A program made the translations under genes and the position numbers. From Microbacterium halimionae (GTDB lineage: Bacteria > Actinomycetota > Actinomycetes > Actinomycetales > Microbacteriaceae), in the NCBI RefSeq assembly GCF_011761265.1, contig NZ_JAAOZB010000001.1, positions 1,178,001 to 1,242,000 of the forward strand: DNA of 64,000 nucleotides. The letters are read 5' to 3'. Under the pieces are notes generated by a model. It was not told where the DNA came from. It searched no databases and saw only the letters and a program-made list of their open reading frames with translations. This document shows positions 54,325-63,396 of the stretch, one piece after another; the stretch's first letter is position 1, and each line of letters begins with the position of its first letter.

Positions 54325-55260
54325 ATGGCTTCACCCGGCATTGTCGTTCAAGATGTCCGCCGCTCATTCGGAAGCATAACTGCCGTCAATGGCGCAACAC
54401 TCCAGGCCGACTTCGGACGCATCACTGGACTCGTGGGCCCGAACGGTGCGGGCAAGACGACGCTACTTCTCATGCTCGCTTCGCTCCTCGCACCCGACGA
54501 GGGTGAAATCTGGATCGATGGCGTCAACCCGCTCGACGATCCGCAGGCCGCCCGAGGATCCCTCGGCTGGATGCCCGACGCACTCGGGGCCTGGGGATCG
54601 CTCACGCCACGCGAAATTGTGCGTGTGACCGGACGGCTTTACGGCATGCCAAGCCCCGCAGCAAACGCGCGCACCGCGGAGCTGCTTCACCGCGTAGGTC
54701 TCGATGATCTTGCAGACCGCCCGGCACGCGTGCTCTCGCGCGGACAAAAGCAGCGCCTCGGATTGGCCCGTGCGCTCGTGCACAACCCGCGCGTCCTGCT
54801 GCTCGATGAGCCAGCCTCCGGCCTAGACCCCCAAGCGCGGGTGGACCTCCGACTGCTGTTGCGTGAGCTTGCAGCAGAAGGCCGCTGCATCCTGATCTCA
54901 AGTCACGTGCTGAGTGAACTTGAAGAAGTCGTTGACGACGCGGTCTTCATGGTCGCCGGTGCGACGATGGCCGCCGATGACGTCGCTCTCGCACAGCGGA
55001 GGTCGCGTCCGTGGCGGCTGAGGCTCGCTGGCCTCGATCAATCCGAGGCCCGTGCGCGCACTGCCGAAGCTCTCTCGATTGATGCTGATGCCGTCACCAC
55101 AGACCGCCGTGACATCCTGCTCGCGTTCGACACCGACGTCGAAGCCGCGGCGGCGCTCCGAACCCTCATCGAGGCGGGGCTCCCGGTCGCAGAATTCGCG
55201 GCAGCCACCGGAGACCTCGAACACACCTTCCTCGGAGCAGCAAATGGAGGTGCACGATGA
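54325..55260 (+). CDS. ABC transporter ATP-binding protein (ABC-2 exporter type)
   Basis: 311 residues. Walker A GPNGAGKTTLLLMLASLL, signature LSRGQKQRLGLARALV, Walker B VLLLDEPASGLDP, switch His in ISSHVLSELEE. The C-terminal 90 residues are a regulatory extension seen in exporters. It forms a pair with the overlapping permease gene. The ATG at 54325 is used rather than 54316, which lies in the -10 region. Confidence 0.92.
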   Translation: MASPGIVVQDVRRSFGSITAVNGATLQADFGRITGLVGPNGAGKTTLLLMLASLLAPDEGEIWIDGVNPLDDPQAARGSLGWMPDALGAWGSLTPREIVRVTGRLYGMPSPAANARTAELLHRVGLDDLADRPARVLSRGQKQRLGLARALVHNPRVLLLDEPASGLDPQARVDLRLLLRELAAEGRCILISSHVLSELEEVVDDAVFMVAGATMAADDVALAQRRSRPWRLRLAGLDQSEARARTAEALSIDADAVTTDRRDILLAFDTDVEAAAALRTLIEAGLPVAEFAAATGDLEHTFLGAANGGAR

Positions 55261-56297
55261 ACGCGGCTCGCCTTCGGACCTTGATAGGTCTCGAGCTCAC
55301 GCAGCGCATGCGGAGCGTCGCCTGGTACGTGCTGCTCGGTGTCTTCGCCGCCGTGCTCATCGTTGTGACAGTGCTGTCGTTCCTCGTGTTCGGCATGCAG
55401 AACTATTCCGGTCCTGGCATTTACTCAGCGATCGTCTACATCGTGCTGCTGCTCGTCGTGCTCGTCTCACCGACTCTCAGTGGCAACGCGATCAACGGTG
55501 ATCGGGAGGCCGCAACGCTTGCGCCCGTGCAGATCACGCTTGCCACGACGGGCGAAATCATCATCGCGAAGTTTCTCGCGGCGTGGATAACGGGGCTGGC
55601 GTTCGTCGTCGTCGCGGTGCCGTTTCTGCTCATCGCGATGACCGCAGGTGGAGTGAACATCCCCACGGTAATCGTTTCGCTTCTCGTGCTGATCTTCGAG
55701 ATCGGCATCGTATCCGCGATCGGTGTCGGACTCAGCGGGCTGATCGCCAAGCCCCTCTTTTCGGTGACGTCGACCTACTTGGTTGTGGCGGCGCTGACCA
55801 TCGGCACGCTGATCATCTTCGGGTTAGCGGGCGCCAGCATCCGTTCCACTGTCACCTCGGAATACCGATACGGCATGTACGAAGAGTCGGGATCGGGCAC
55901 GCTGGAGTGTGGATCATGGGAGACATCGACCTACGAGACACCGCGCTTTGACTACGTGTGGTGGACGTTGGCGGCGAACCCGTTCGTCATCCTCGCCGAC
56001 GCGACGCCGACCTCTTACGACCCGAGTGGCTACCCCGATGATGTGTTCGGGCAGATCAAGTACGGTCTGCGGAGCGCCCAGATTCCGCCCGACCTCAACG
56101 TCAAGTACGACGATTGCAACCCGAGTTCGTCACAGTGGCAAGGGCCTGACCACCGCGAGGTGATCGACAGCACGGTGCCCAGCTGGTTCGTCGGGATGGC
56201 GCTGCAGGTCGTTCTTGCGGCCGCGCTGTTGTTCGGCGCGTACTCCCGCACCCGTACTCCCGCACGACGTCTACCCCCTGGCACCCGCATCGCGTAG
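55257..56297 (+). CDS. ABC-2-type transporter permease
   Basis: 346 residues with about six hydrophobic helices in two sets and a large extracellular loop (about 200-310) containing three cysteines (ECGSWE, DDCNP). It starts at the ATPase stop (ATGA). The cargo is unknown. Confidence 0.85.
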   Translation: MNAARLRTLIGLELTQRMRSVAWYVLLGVFAAVLIVVTVLSFLVFGMQNYSGPGIYSAIVYIVLLLVVLVSPTLSGNAINGDREAATLAPVQITLATTGEIIIAKFLAAWITGLAFVVVAVPFLLIAMTAGGVNIPTVIVSLLVLIFEIGIVSAIGVGLSGLIAKPLFSVTSTYLVVAALTIGTLIIFGLAGASIRSTVTSEYRYGMYEESGSGTLECGSWETSTYETPRFDYVWWTLAANPFVILADATPTSYDPSGYPDDVFGQIKYGLRSAQIPPDLNVKYDDCNPSSSQWQGPDHREVIDSTVPSWFVGMALQVVLAAALLFGAYSRTRTPARRLPPGTRIA

Positions 56298-56390
56298 CGC
56301 GCCGCCGGTGGGCCGCGCCGTTACGCCGTGCTGGGGGTGCCTCGGCAGCGCACCGGCAGCGTTCACTCGGGAAGTATCACGCGCTACCCG
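56298..56390. other. Intergenic stretch after the ABC permease gene
   Basis: No gene seen. The full gap to the tRNA-like sequence is 492 bp and contains two family B elements and one long hairpin; nothing coding was found in the remainder (56641-56789). Confidence 0.4.
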
Positions 56391-56464
56391 GCACTAACGC
56401 AGGCAGTATCCATGTGTGATGCTGCGCTGCGGCGTTCCAGCCCCGGTTCTGCCTGAGTTCGTGT
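56391..56464. repeat. 74-bp inverted-repeat element, family B copy 4
   Basis: Left arm GCACTAACGCAGGCA (56391-56405) and right arm TGCCTGAGTTCGTGT (56450-56464). The arms differ from each other and from the copies at 4.4 and 27.2 kb at a few positions, but the total length equals copies 3 and 5. Confidence 0.8.
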
Positions 56465-56548
56465 AGGACGGTGGTGCGAAGCGCGACGCCGGGACACTGG
56501 GGCGCCCGCGGAAGGTGCGGACGGACCCAACCCGACATGCCCGACCAG

Positions 56549-56594
56549 AGCAGCCCTGTTTTGCCTGCACTAACGCAGGCAAAACAGGGCTGCT
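56549..56594. repeat. Long perfect hairpin overlapping a family B arm
   Basis: 20-bp perfect arms (56549-56568 and 56575-56594) around the 6-nt loop ACTAAC. The loop and inner stem are the left arm of family B copy 5. Confidence 0.85.
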
Positions 56595-56640
56595 GGAGCA
56601 GATTCCGGGTGAAACGACGTGTTTTTGCCTGAGTTCGTGC
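56567..56640. repeat. 74-bp inverted-repeat element, family B copy 5
   Basis: GCACTAACGCAGGCA (56567-56581) and TGCCTGAGTTCGTGC (56626-56640), 74 bp in total as in copies 3 and 4. It lies downstream of the ABC permease gene and upstream of the 3' end of the tRNA-like sequence. Confidence 0.83.
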
Positions 56641-56789
56641 AGAGGAGCGGGGTGAAGGCGAAACCTCGTCGAGTGGCAGGTGATGGCCCGCGGCGCTTTT
56701 TCGGGCGGATGCGACGGGGGGGCTGCGTGGGGTAGGCCGCCCTGAGGTAGGCAGCCCGGGGTAGGTCGACGAGTGGCGTCGAATGAAAG

Positions 56790-56865
56790 TGGACGCGACG
56801 GCGGGAGTCGAACCCGCAACGCTGCCGGATATGAACCAGAGCCCGGGACCGCCCGGATCGCCGCG
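56790..56865 (-). tRNA. Degenerate tRNA-like sequence, possible anticodon CAT
   Basis: 76 nt on the minus strand. The 7-bp acceptor stem CGCGGCG/CGTCGCG pairs throughout (one G-T), the T-arm is a perfect GCGGG-TTCGACT-CCCGC, and the 3' end is an encoded TCCA. The D-arm can pair as CCGG with CCGG, but position 8 is A, the D-loop is short, and the anticodon stem around TTCATAT has only four good pairs. If functional, CAT would make it a methionine-type tRNA. A decayed or atypical tRNA is more likely. Confidence 0.5.
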
Positions 56866-57022
56866 ATAACCCCACGCTAACTGAGCGCGCAGCCCGTGTC
56901 GAGGAACATCGCGCTGTGTATCAGAATGTGACGGGGTGTGACCTTGGATGACGTCACACCCCGATGCGGACAGTTCCCGGATCGACCTCCGCTTATTAAG
57001 CGCGGAGATCGCGGCGTGCGGA

Positions 57023-57331
57023 TCAGCTCACGCGGCGACCGTGCTCTACACGCCCGAGCTGCACGCGCCGGAGCGACCCCGCGAGACCGGCAACGAACAT
57101 GAGCGTGCCGATGCCGAGAATGACGATGGCTGTGGCTACGAGCGGATCAATGGTGATGGTCCAGTCGACGATATTGGTGCGCATCGCGGGATCTATCAGG
57201 AGCGTAAGCGCCCAGAGCGCGGCGGCAGAGAACGCCATGAAGAAGAGTCCCCAGATGATGCCGGCCCACCGAACGCGGGGGACTGCCGGTGTCGGGAGAG
57301 TAGTGAAGTCGATACGGTCTGTCGTGGTCAC
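57023..57331 (-). CDS. Small hypothetical membrane protein
   Basis: 102 residues with two hydrophobic helices (about 22-47 and 63-88) and a basic C-terminus (RRVQLGRVEHGRRVS). I do not recognise a family. Its start overlaps the stop of the upstream PspC-domain gene, so the two are probably cotranscribed. Confidence 0.75.
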   Translation of the reverse strand: MTTTDRIDFTTLPTPAVPRVRWAGIIWGLFFMAFSAAALWALTLLIDPAMRTNIVDWTITIDPLVATAIVILGIGTLMFVAGLAGSLRRVQLGRVEHGRRVS

Positions 57332-58878
57332 GGTGCTACCTCGGATGTTGGAGTGGTGGTGTCTGTCGGGGACGAGCCGGTCACGGTTGTGTCGGTGAGG
57401 GGGACGCCCTTGTCAGTGGTGAAAGTGATCCGCACGCTTCCGCTTTCCTGCGCGAGGGTGAGTGCTTGAGTGGTCTGTACCGCAGTGTCAGCGAAGGCGA
57501 AGGTGCGGTCGATTTTCTGCGCTCCGTCGACACTTGTGCTGTCCACGGTGAAATAGATCGCCCTGTTTTCTCCAGTTGCGTAGTCGACCACGTCTCCGGA
57601 GAGCACAACGTCGTCACCAAGCATCATGTCGAGATCGAGCTCGACACCCTCCTGCACCGCGATAGTTGTGCTGCCCTCGCGTTTGGTGACCTCGATGGGG
57701 GTGGGGCGGGTGCCAGCAGCCGAAACGTAAATCGACATGTTTCCGTTGTCTTGTGAAGCCGTCCACGGGCCCATGGTGTTGTCGATGTACTGATTGCGAG
57801 CATTGACCTCGGAAATAGTGACGGGCGCAATGGTTGCAATTGTGCCCAAGAAAAGCATCACGACTGTCAAGAACGCGAGAAAGTCGCTGCGTCGGCGCAG
57901 CGCGCCTGCCACGACCATCGACGTGGCCAGTACGAGCCCCGCCGTGAAGCACCCGAACGCTGCCACTAGATCGCGCCCGGCCGGGTCTACTACGGCCGAC
58001 CACAGTGAGACGAGGGCTCCGATGACGAGTGCCCCGCCGGTCACGACGACGATGAACGTGCCACTCGTGCGCGGGTTTTCGAGCCGCTGTATTCGCCGAC
58101 GCTCATTTGCTTCTGCTGCGAAAGCTGCGGCGGTTGCTTCTCGCTCACTTCGCGCTTCTGCGCGGGCACGCTGTTCGGCGTCTGCCTGATCGTGTCGCCA
58201 CTGATCGTGCTGCACACGCCACTGTTCGTGTTGTGCGCGCCACGCGGCGAGCTCATCAGCCGATTCGGTTGCGGGCGCGGGCGGTTCGGTGGGCGCGGCG
58301 GGCGCCGACGCATCGGATGCTGGCGCAACATTCGTCTCGAGTGTTTCTCTGGTCTGCCGGGAACGTGACCGCGAGCGTCGCGATCCGCGAACGATGAAGT
58401 ACACGATGGCGCCGAGCACGACAAGGCTGGCAAGTGTGCCGAGTGCGCGTAGCGGAGAGGAGTCGAGGAAGTACGGAGGCGAACCCGTGAACACGATGGC
58501 GAACCACGGAAAGATCGCGATGAGTCCGACGACGGTGAGGATGCCGATGCCCACCATCGCTGGGTCGAAACCGCCGCGCATCAACTCCCGCAGGTGAATA
58601 GTGCCGTTCGCGTCAGGGATGAGGGCCCAAGCGATGGCGTACAGCACGAGCATGGGGAAGCCGAATATTGCTGTGACAACGACGATTGCCCGGACGATCG
58701 CGGGGTCGATGCCGATACGGGCAGCGATCCCGGCGCAGACCCCGCCGAGCCAACCGTCGGCGCGAGCGATACCGAAACCGCTCACCCAAGAAAAGAAACG
58801 CTCGCTGCGCGGGGCGCTTGACGCGGGGCGCGGCGGTTCCGGCGCGGGTGGGGGCGGAGGTGTACTCGTGTCGGTCAT
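57328..58878 (-). CDS. PspC-domain membrane protein with C-terminal beta-rich domain
   Basis: 516 residues. A proline-rich N-terminus is followed by a PspC domain (about 28-90; RADGWLGGVCAGIAARIGIDPAIVRAIVVV), further helices, a charged Gln/Arg/Glu-rich coiled stretch (about 205-255), two more helix pairs and a beta-rich C-terminal region (about 380-490). The last resembles the toastrack-type domain of LiaF-like proteins by pattern only. GGGAGGA lies 7 nt before the ATG. It is divergent from the PspC-type kinase, suggesting a joint envelope-stress sensor. Confidence 0.8.
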   Translation of the reverse strand: MTDTSTPPPPPAPEPPRPASSAPRSERFFSWVSGFGIARADGWLGGVCAGIAARIGIDPAIVRAIVVVTAIFGFPMLVLYAIAWALIPDANGTIHLRELMRGGFDPAMVGIGILTVVGLIAIFPWFAIVFTGSPPYFLDSSPLRALGTLASLVVLGAIVYFIVRGSRRSRSRSRQTRETLETNVAPASDASAPAAPTEPPAPATESADELAAWRAQHEQWRVQHDQWRHDQADAEQRARAEARSEREATAAAFAAEANERRRIQRLENPRTSGTFIVVVTGGALVIGALVSLWSAVVDPAGRDLVAAFGCFTAGLVLATSMVVAGALRRRSDFLAFLTVVMLFLGTIATIAPVTISEVNARNQYIDNTMGPWTASQDNGNMSIYVSAAGTRPTPIEVTKREGSTTIAVQEGVELDLDMMLGDDVVLSGDVVDYATGENRAIYFTVDSTSVDGAQKIDRTFAFADTAVQTTQALTLAQESGSVRITFTTDKGVPLTDTTVTGSSPTDTTTPTSEVAP

Positions 58879-58992
58879 GGTTCGATCCTCCCAACCGCTC
58901 GGTGGTTCCAGCTATGGGGGGATTCCCTGATCGCACCCTGAAGTGCGAGCGCGAGCACCCCTGATACCGGTGTCGAGTGATTGGATGGCGAC

Positions 58993-60198
58993 ATGTCCAC
59001 AGCTGTCCCGATCTCGCGGCCACCCCTGCGGCGCCCGCGAGAGTGTCTGATATCCGGCACGTGCGAGGGTCTCGCGGCCCACCTCGGGTGGAGCGTCGCG
59101 TGGACGCGCATGCTCTTTGTCGCACTCGCGCTCGTGTCGGGCGCAGGCATCTTGCTTTACGTCTGGATCTGGGCGTTCACAAGGTGGGACGAGACAATGT
59201 CGGCTTCGCCATCCCGCAAAGCTCCGGTGGCATGGATCTTTGCCAGCGTCGCAGCAGTCGGGCTGCTCGCATTGGTCGTCTGGGCGCTTACCTGGAGCTC
59301 TCGAGGTGTCGTCTTCGCGGACACTTCGAACTGGAACCTCTTCTTAGTGGCAACGGCGGCGTTCGCTGTCGCCGCCGGCCTCTGGGCGACGTTTATCGAC
59401 GGCGCCGATACCGCACGCGGCCCGAAGCACGTGCTGTCCGTCCGGCTTACGGTCACCGCGATACTCGCGGTACTTTTTCTTATTGAAGGGGCGCTGCTCC
59501 GGCAGGGCGGTCTATACGCGTTCACGGGTGCGCTCGTCGCTCTCGCGGGTGTTGTGCTCGTCTATTCTTCGGTGTTCATCGAGAAGATCCGGCAGCTCTC
59601 GGGCGAGCGAGTCAAGCGCATCCGCGAAGAACAGCGCAGCGAAATGGCAGCCCATCTTCACGATTCAGTGCTGCAGACCCTCGCGCTCATTCAGAACCGT
59701 GCTGGCGCATCGAGTGAAGCTGCGCGCCTCGCCCGTGCGCAAGAGCGAGAGCTGCGTGCGTGGCTCTACGACGGCGACGCTCCCGCCGACAGCGACTTGC
59801 CAACAGACCTCCGCGACTATGCAGCGGCGCTCGAACTCGACTTTGCCGTGCGCATCGATGTCGTCTCGACGGGGGCCTCGGCCGAGCGAGCCAGCGGAGA
59901 ACTCGCCGCGGCGGCGAGGGAAGCGATGCTCAACGCTGCGCGCCACGCCGGTGGCGAGGTGTCGGTCTACATCGAAGGCACTTCTGACTACGTCGAGGTG
60001 TTTGTGCGCGACCGCGGCCCGGGGTTTGACCTTGAAGCTGTGCCCGACGACCGTTTGGGCGTGCGGCAATCGATCCTCGGTCGAATTCGCCGCATCGGGG
60101 GCACCGCGACGGTGCGACCCGGCAGCGGCGGCGTGGGGGTAGATGTACATTTGCGCCTGATGAACAACGTCAATACTTCTGCAGAGGCAGCGTCATGA
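58993..60198 (+). CDS. Two-component sensor histidine kinase with N-terminal PspC domain
   Basis: 401 residues from the ATG at 58993 (GGATGG 4-5 nt upstream). The PspC domain is at about 12-70 (LISGTCEGLAAHLGWSVAWTRMLFVALALVSG), followed by membrane helices to about 195, a HisKA_3 dimerisation domain with the phospho-His at about 223 in AAHLHDSVLQTLA, and a HATPase domain (VFVRDRGPGFDLEAV and GVRQSILGRI). Divergent from a second PspC protein and coupled to the response regulator. Confidence 0.9.
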   Translation: MSTAVPISRPPLRRPRECLISGTCEGLAAHLGWSVAWTRMLFVALALVSGAGILLYVWIWAFTRWDETMSASPSRKAPVAWIFASVAAVGLLALVVWALTWSSRGVVFADTSNWNLFLVATAAFAVAAGLWATFIDGADTARGPKHVLSVRLTVTAILAVLFLIEGALLRQGGLYAFTGALVALAGVVLVYSSVFIEKIRQLSGERVKRIREEQRSEMAAHLHDSVLQTLALIQNRAGASSEAARLARAQERELRAWLYDGDAPADSDLPTDLRDYAAALELDFAVRIDVVSTGASAERASGELAAAAREAMLNAARHAGGEVSVYIEGTSDYVEVFVRDRGPGFDLEAVPDDRLGVRQSILGRIRRIGGTATVRPGSGGVGVDVHLRLMNNVNTSAEAAS

Positions 60199-60863
60199 GT
60201 GGCATCCGAGTTGTCATCGTTGACGATCATTCGATCTTTAGGTCGGGGTTGCGGGCCGACCTCGACGCCAAAGTTGACGTCGTGGGCGATGCCGCGGATG
60301 TTGCTTCTGCCATCGCGGTGATCGTCGAGACTCAGCCTGACGTGGTGCTGCTCGACGTGCATCTGCCTGGTTCTGCTGGCGCCGAGACCGTAGCCACCGG
60401 GGGCGAAGCAGTCCTCCGCGCTGCGTTGCCGCAGGCGCCGAACACGCGGTTTCTTGCATTGAGCGTGTCGGATGCCGCCGAAGACGTTGTGCGGGTCATT
60501 CGCGCCGGCGCTCGTGGTTACATCACGAAAGGTTCGTCCGGCATCGAAGTCAGTCAGGCCGCGCTCGCCGTGGCGGGAGGCGACGCCGTATTCTCGCCGC
60601 GGCTCGCCGGGTTCGTGCTCGACGCGTTTGGCGCCGTGGGCGGCGAGACCGCAACGGCCTCCGACGAACTCGACCGGCTGTCTGCGCGTGAACAAGAGGT
60701 GATGCGGCTCATCGCGCGCGGGTACGCCTATAAAGAGGTGGCGACCGAGCTCTTCATCTCTGCGAAAACCGTCGAGACACATGTATCGGCGGTGCTCCGA
60801 AAACTGCAGCTCTCGTCGCGCTACGAACTCACGGCGTGGGCAACCGAACGGCGACTGCTCTAA
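60195..60863 (+). CDS. LuxR/NarL-family response regulator
   Basis: 222 residues. Receiver domain with acidic pair Asp10-Asp11, phosphorylation site Asp54 in VVLLDVHLPGS and the conserved Lys in GYITKGSS. The C-terminal LuxR helix-turn-helix is LSAREQEVMRLIARGYAYKEVA then TVETHVSAVLRKL. The start overlaps the kinase stop. Confidence 0.93.
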   Translation: MSGIRVVIVDDHSIFRSGLRADLDAKVDVVGDAADVASAIAVIVETQPDVVLLDVHLPGSAGAETVATGGEAVLRAALPQAPNTRFLALSVSDAAEDVVRVIRAGARGYITKGSSGIEVSQAALAVAGGDAVFSPRLAGFVLDAFGAVGGETATASDELDRLSAREQEVMRLIARGYAYKEVATELFISAKTVETHVSAVLRKLQLSSRYELTAWATERRLL

Positions 60864-60865
60864 CG

Positions 60866-60900
60866 GCGGCTTCTTCTGACAGTACTGTCGGAGCCGCCGC
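60866..60900. terminator. Imperfect hairpin after the response regulator gene
   Basis: GGCGGCT...CTGACAG pairs with CTGTCGGAGCCGCC with a small bulge. No T-run is present. It ends next to the pcrA -10 hexamer. Confidence 0.45.
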
Positions 60901-60901
60901 C

Positions 60902-60907
60902 TACACT
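60902..60907 (+). promoter_or_regulatory. Possible -10 hexamer of pcrA
   Basis: TACACT lies 9 nt before the ATG at 60917, giving a very short or absent leader. Confidence 0.4.
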
Positions 60908-60916
60908 TGAAGAGCC

Positions 60917-63343
60917 ATGACAGACGCCTCCGCACCCCTCGTCGTGGGGGATACCTCACAACGCTCCGATGATGATCTTCTTGCGGGCCTCAATCCGCCC
61001 CAGCTCGAAGCCGTGACGTACCGCGGCCAGGCGCTGCTCATCGTGGCGGGTGCGGGCTCGGGTAAGACGAGCGTTCTCACGCGCCGCATCGCGTCGCTCC
61101 TGCGGGCGCGCGAAGCCTGGCCCAGCCAGATCCTCGCGATCACGTTCACCAATAAAGCAGCCGGTGAGATGCGAGAGCGTGTTGGTCAGCTCGTCGGCGA
61201 AGCCTCTCGTGGCATGTGGATATCGACGTTCCACTCGGCGTGCGTACGAATTCTCCGCCGCGAGGCACAGCAGTTCGGCTTCACGAGTGCCTTCACTATC
61301 TACGACTCGGGCGACTCGCGCGCGCTTTTGAAGCGGCTCGTGAAAGAACATGAGGCGGATGCCTTCGGCCTCACACCCGCGGCCGTTCAGGGCCGCATCT
61401 CGAAACTCAAGAACGAGCTCGCCGATGCTGAGTCGTACGCGCGGCAGGCCAACATGTCCGACCCCGCGGAGCGGATCTTCGTTGAGATTTTCGGCGATTA
61501 CCAGCGCGCACTGCAGCGTGCGAACGCCTTTGATTTCGACGACCTCATCGCGCAAACCGTCTATTTGTTCCGTGCCTTCCCGCAGGTGGCAGACGTCTAT
61601 CGGCGGCGGTTCCGCCACATCCTGGTCGACGAATACCAGGACACCAACCACGCGCAGTACGCGCTGATCCATGAGCTTACGAGGCCGCCCGTCGGCGCGA
61701 CTCCGGAACCGTATGCCGACAGCGGCATGATGATCTTCGAGGCCCCGAAGCACGACGCTATTGGCGCGGAGGCCGTGGGCGCAGCTCTTACCGTGGTCGG
61801 CGACTCAGATCAGTCGATCTACGCCTTTCGTGGCGCCGACATCCGCAACATCAGCGAATTCGAGCGCGACTTTCCTGGGGCGAAGGTTGTGCTGCTGGAA
61901 CAGAACTACCGCTCGACCCAGAACATCCTGTCGGCGGCAAATGCGGTTATCGGCCACAACTTTGATCGCAAAGACAAGAAGCTGTGGACCGACAGCGGTG
62001 CTGGCGAAAAGATCGTTGGCTTCACCGGTTACTCGCAGCACGATGAGGCGCAGTTCGTCGCCGATGAGATCGAAGTGCTGCACAAGAAAGACGTGCCGTA
62101 CTCCGAGATGGCCGTGTTCTACCGCACCAACTCACAGTCGCGTGCACTCGAAGAGATTTTCATCCGCTCGGCCGTTCCCTACAAAATCATGGGCGGCACG
62201 AAGTTCTACGAGCGCGCCGAAATCAAAGACGCCCTCGCGTACCTCGTCGCCATCGCCAACCCGGTCGACGAAATGGCTATTCGGCGCATCCTCAACAAAC
62301 CCAAGCGCGGTATCGGCGATGTGACCGAAACTGCCATCGCGCGATACGCCGAAGAAAACGAAATGTCGTTCCGCGATGCGCTCGCGAACCCCTCGGCGAT
62401 GGGTTTCGGCCCCAAAATTCAAAAGGCGCTGCTTCACCTCGACGAAGTTCTGGTTGAAGCATCCGCTCTCATGCTCCCCGCTACCGGCGAGCTTGCCCCG
62501 CCGACCGCGGTTGCCGAAGGCCTCACCCTGCTGCTGAACAAGAGCGGATACCTCGACGCTCTGCGTGCGAGTCGTGATCCGCAAGACGAGGCCCGACTCG
62601 AAAACGTCGACGAGCTCGTTGCTGTGACCCGGGAATTCGCGCGAAACAACCCCGAGGGCACGATCATCGACTTCCTCACTGAAGTCGCCCTCGTGGCGGC
62701 AGCAGACGATCTTGACGACACCTCGGGGTCGGTGTCGCTCATGACGATGCACACGGCGAAGGGCCTGGAGTACGACAGCGTTTTTCTCACCGGTGTCGAA
62801 GAAGACCTCATCCCGCACCGAATTTCGGCAAACGAGCCGGGTGGCCCTTCTGAAGAGCGACGCCTGTTCTACGTGGGTGTCACGCGCGCGCGCAAGCGGC
62901 TGTATTTGTCGCTCGCGATGACGCGGGCACAGTTTGGCGAGGTGACAGTTGCGATGCCGAGCCGTTTCTTGCAAGAAATTCCCGCAGAACTCATCGAATG
63001 GCGGCAGTCTCCGGGAGACGTCAACTCGCGCGGCGGAATGCAGTCTCGTGCGCTCAATGCGCGAAAGCCTGGTTCATGGGGCGGGCGCCGTTCCGAAAAC
63101 CCGCCGGCGTTGGCGCCGCGATCGACATCGCTCGACAAATTTCCGAACCGTGTGCCCGCCAAGGTGCGGGACAACGGTGAGATGGAATTGGCGTCAGGCG
63201 ACCGCATCCGTCACGACGACTTCGGCGAAGGACACGTCGATGCAGTGACAGGCGAGGGTGCGAAGCGTGTCGCGCACGTGCGTTTCGAAGCAGTCGGGGC
63301 GAAGAAGCTGCTGATCAAGATCGCTCCCATCGAAAAGCTGTAG
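60917..63343 (+). CDS. pcrA: ATP-dependent DNA helicase UvrD/PcrA
   Basis: 808 residues of superfamily 1A helicase. Q-motif LNPPQLEAV, Walker A VAGAGSGKTSVLTRRIA, ITFTNKAAGEMRERV, motif II LVDEYQDTNHAQY, motif III VVGDSDQSIYAFRGADI, motif V MTMHTAKGLEYDSVFLTG, motif VI EERRLFYVGVTRARKRLYL. The C-terminal 50 residues (RIRHDDFGEGHVDAV) form the Tudor-like element that contacts RNA polymerase in PcrA. An insertion of about 20 residues after motif II (PPVGATPEPYADSGMM) is common in actinobacterial PcrA. Confidence 0.96.
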   Translation: MTDASAPLVVGDTSQRSDDDLLAGLNPPQLEAVTYRGQALLIVAGAGSGKTSVLTRRIASLLRAREAWPSQILAITFTNKAAGEMRERVGQLVGEASRGMWISTFHSACVRILRREAQQFGFTSAFTIYDSGDSRALLKRLVKEHEADAFGLTPAAVQGRISKLKNELADAESYARQANMSDPAERIFVEIFGDYQRALQRANAFDFDDLIAQTVYLFRAFPQVADVYRRRFRHILVDEYQDTNHAQYALIHELTRPPVGATPEPYADSGMMIFEAPKHDAIGAEAVGAALTVVGDSDQSIYAFRGADIRNISEFERDFPGAKVVLLEQNYRSTQNILSAANAVIGHNFDRKDKKLWTDSGAGEKIVGFTGYSQHDEAQFVADEIEVLHKKDVPYSEMAVFYRTNSQSRALEEIFIRSAVPYKIMGGTKFYERAEIKDALAYLVAIANPVDEMAIRRILNKPKRGIGDVTETAIARYAEENEMSFRDALANPSAMGFGPKIQKALLHLDEVLVEASALMLPATGELAPPTAVAEGLTLLLNKSGYLDALRASRDPQDEARLENVDELVAVTREFARNNPEGTIIDFLTEVALVAAADDLDDTSGSVSLMTMHTAKGLEYDSVFLTGVEEDLIPHRISANEPGGPSEERRLFYVGVTRARKRLYLSLAMTRAQFGEVTVAMPSRFLQEIPAELIEWRQSPGDVNSRGGMQSRALNARKPGSWGGRRSENPPALAPRSTSLDKFPNRVPAKVRDNGEMELASGDRIRHDDFGEGHVDAVTGEGAKRVAHVRFEAVGAKKLLIKIAPIEKL

Positions 63344-63384
63344 CGCTCCGGGCTGGCTCATCAACCCGCGCGTGGTCCACGGGC

Positions 63385-63390
63385 TACGCT
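63385..63390 (+). promoter_or_regulatory. Leaderless -10 hexamer for the SseB-like gene
   Basis: TACGCT, then 6 nt (GGGGCT), then the ATG at 63397. Confidence 0.6.
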
Positions 63391-63396
63391 GGGGCT

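Noticed and set aside
56790..56865. Selenocysteine tRNA (TCA read in a shifted anticodon loop)
   Set aside because: It is only 76 nt, has no long variable arm or extended acceptor stem, and the shifted anticodon stem does not pair.
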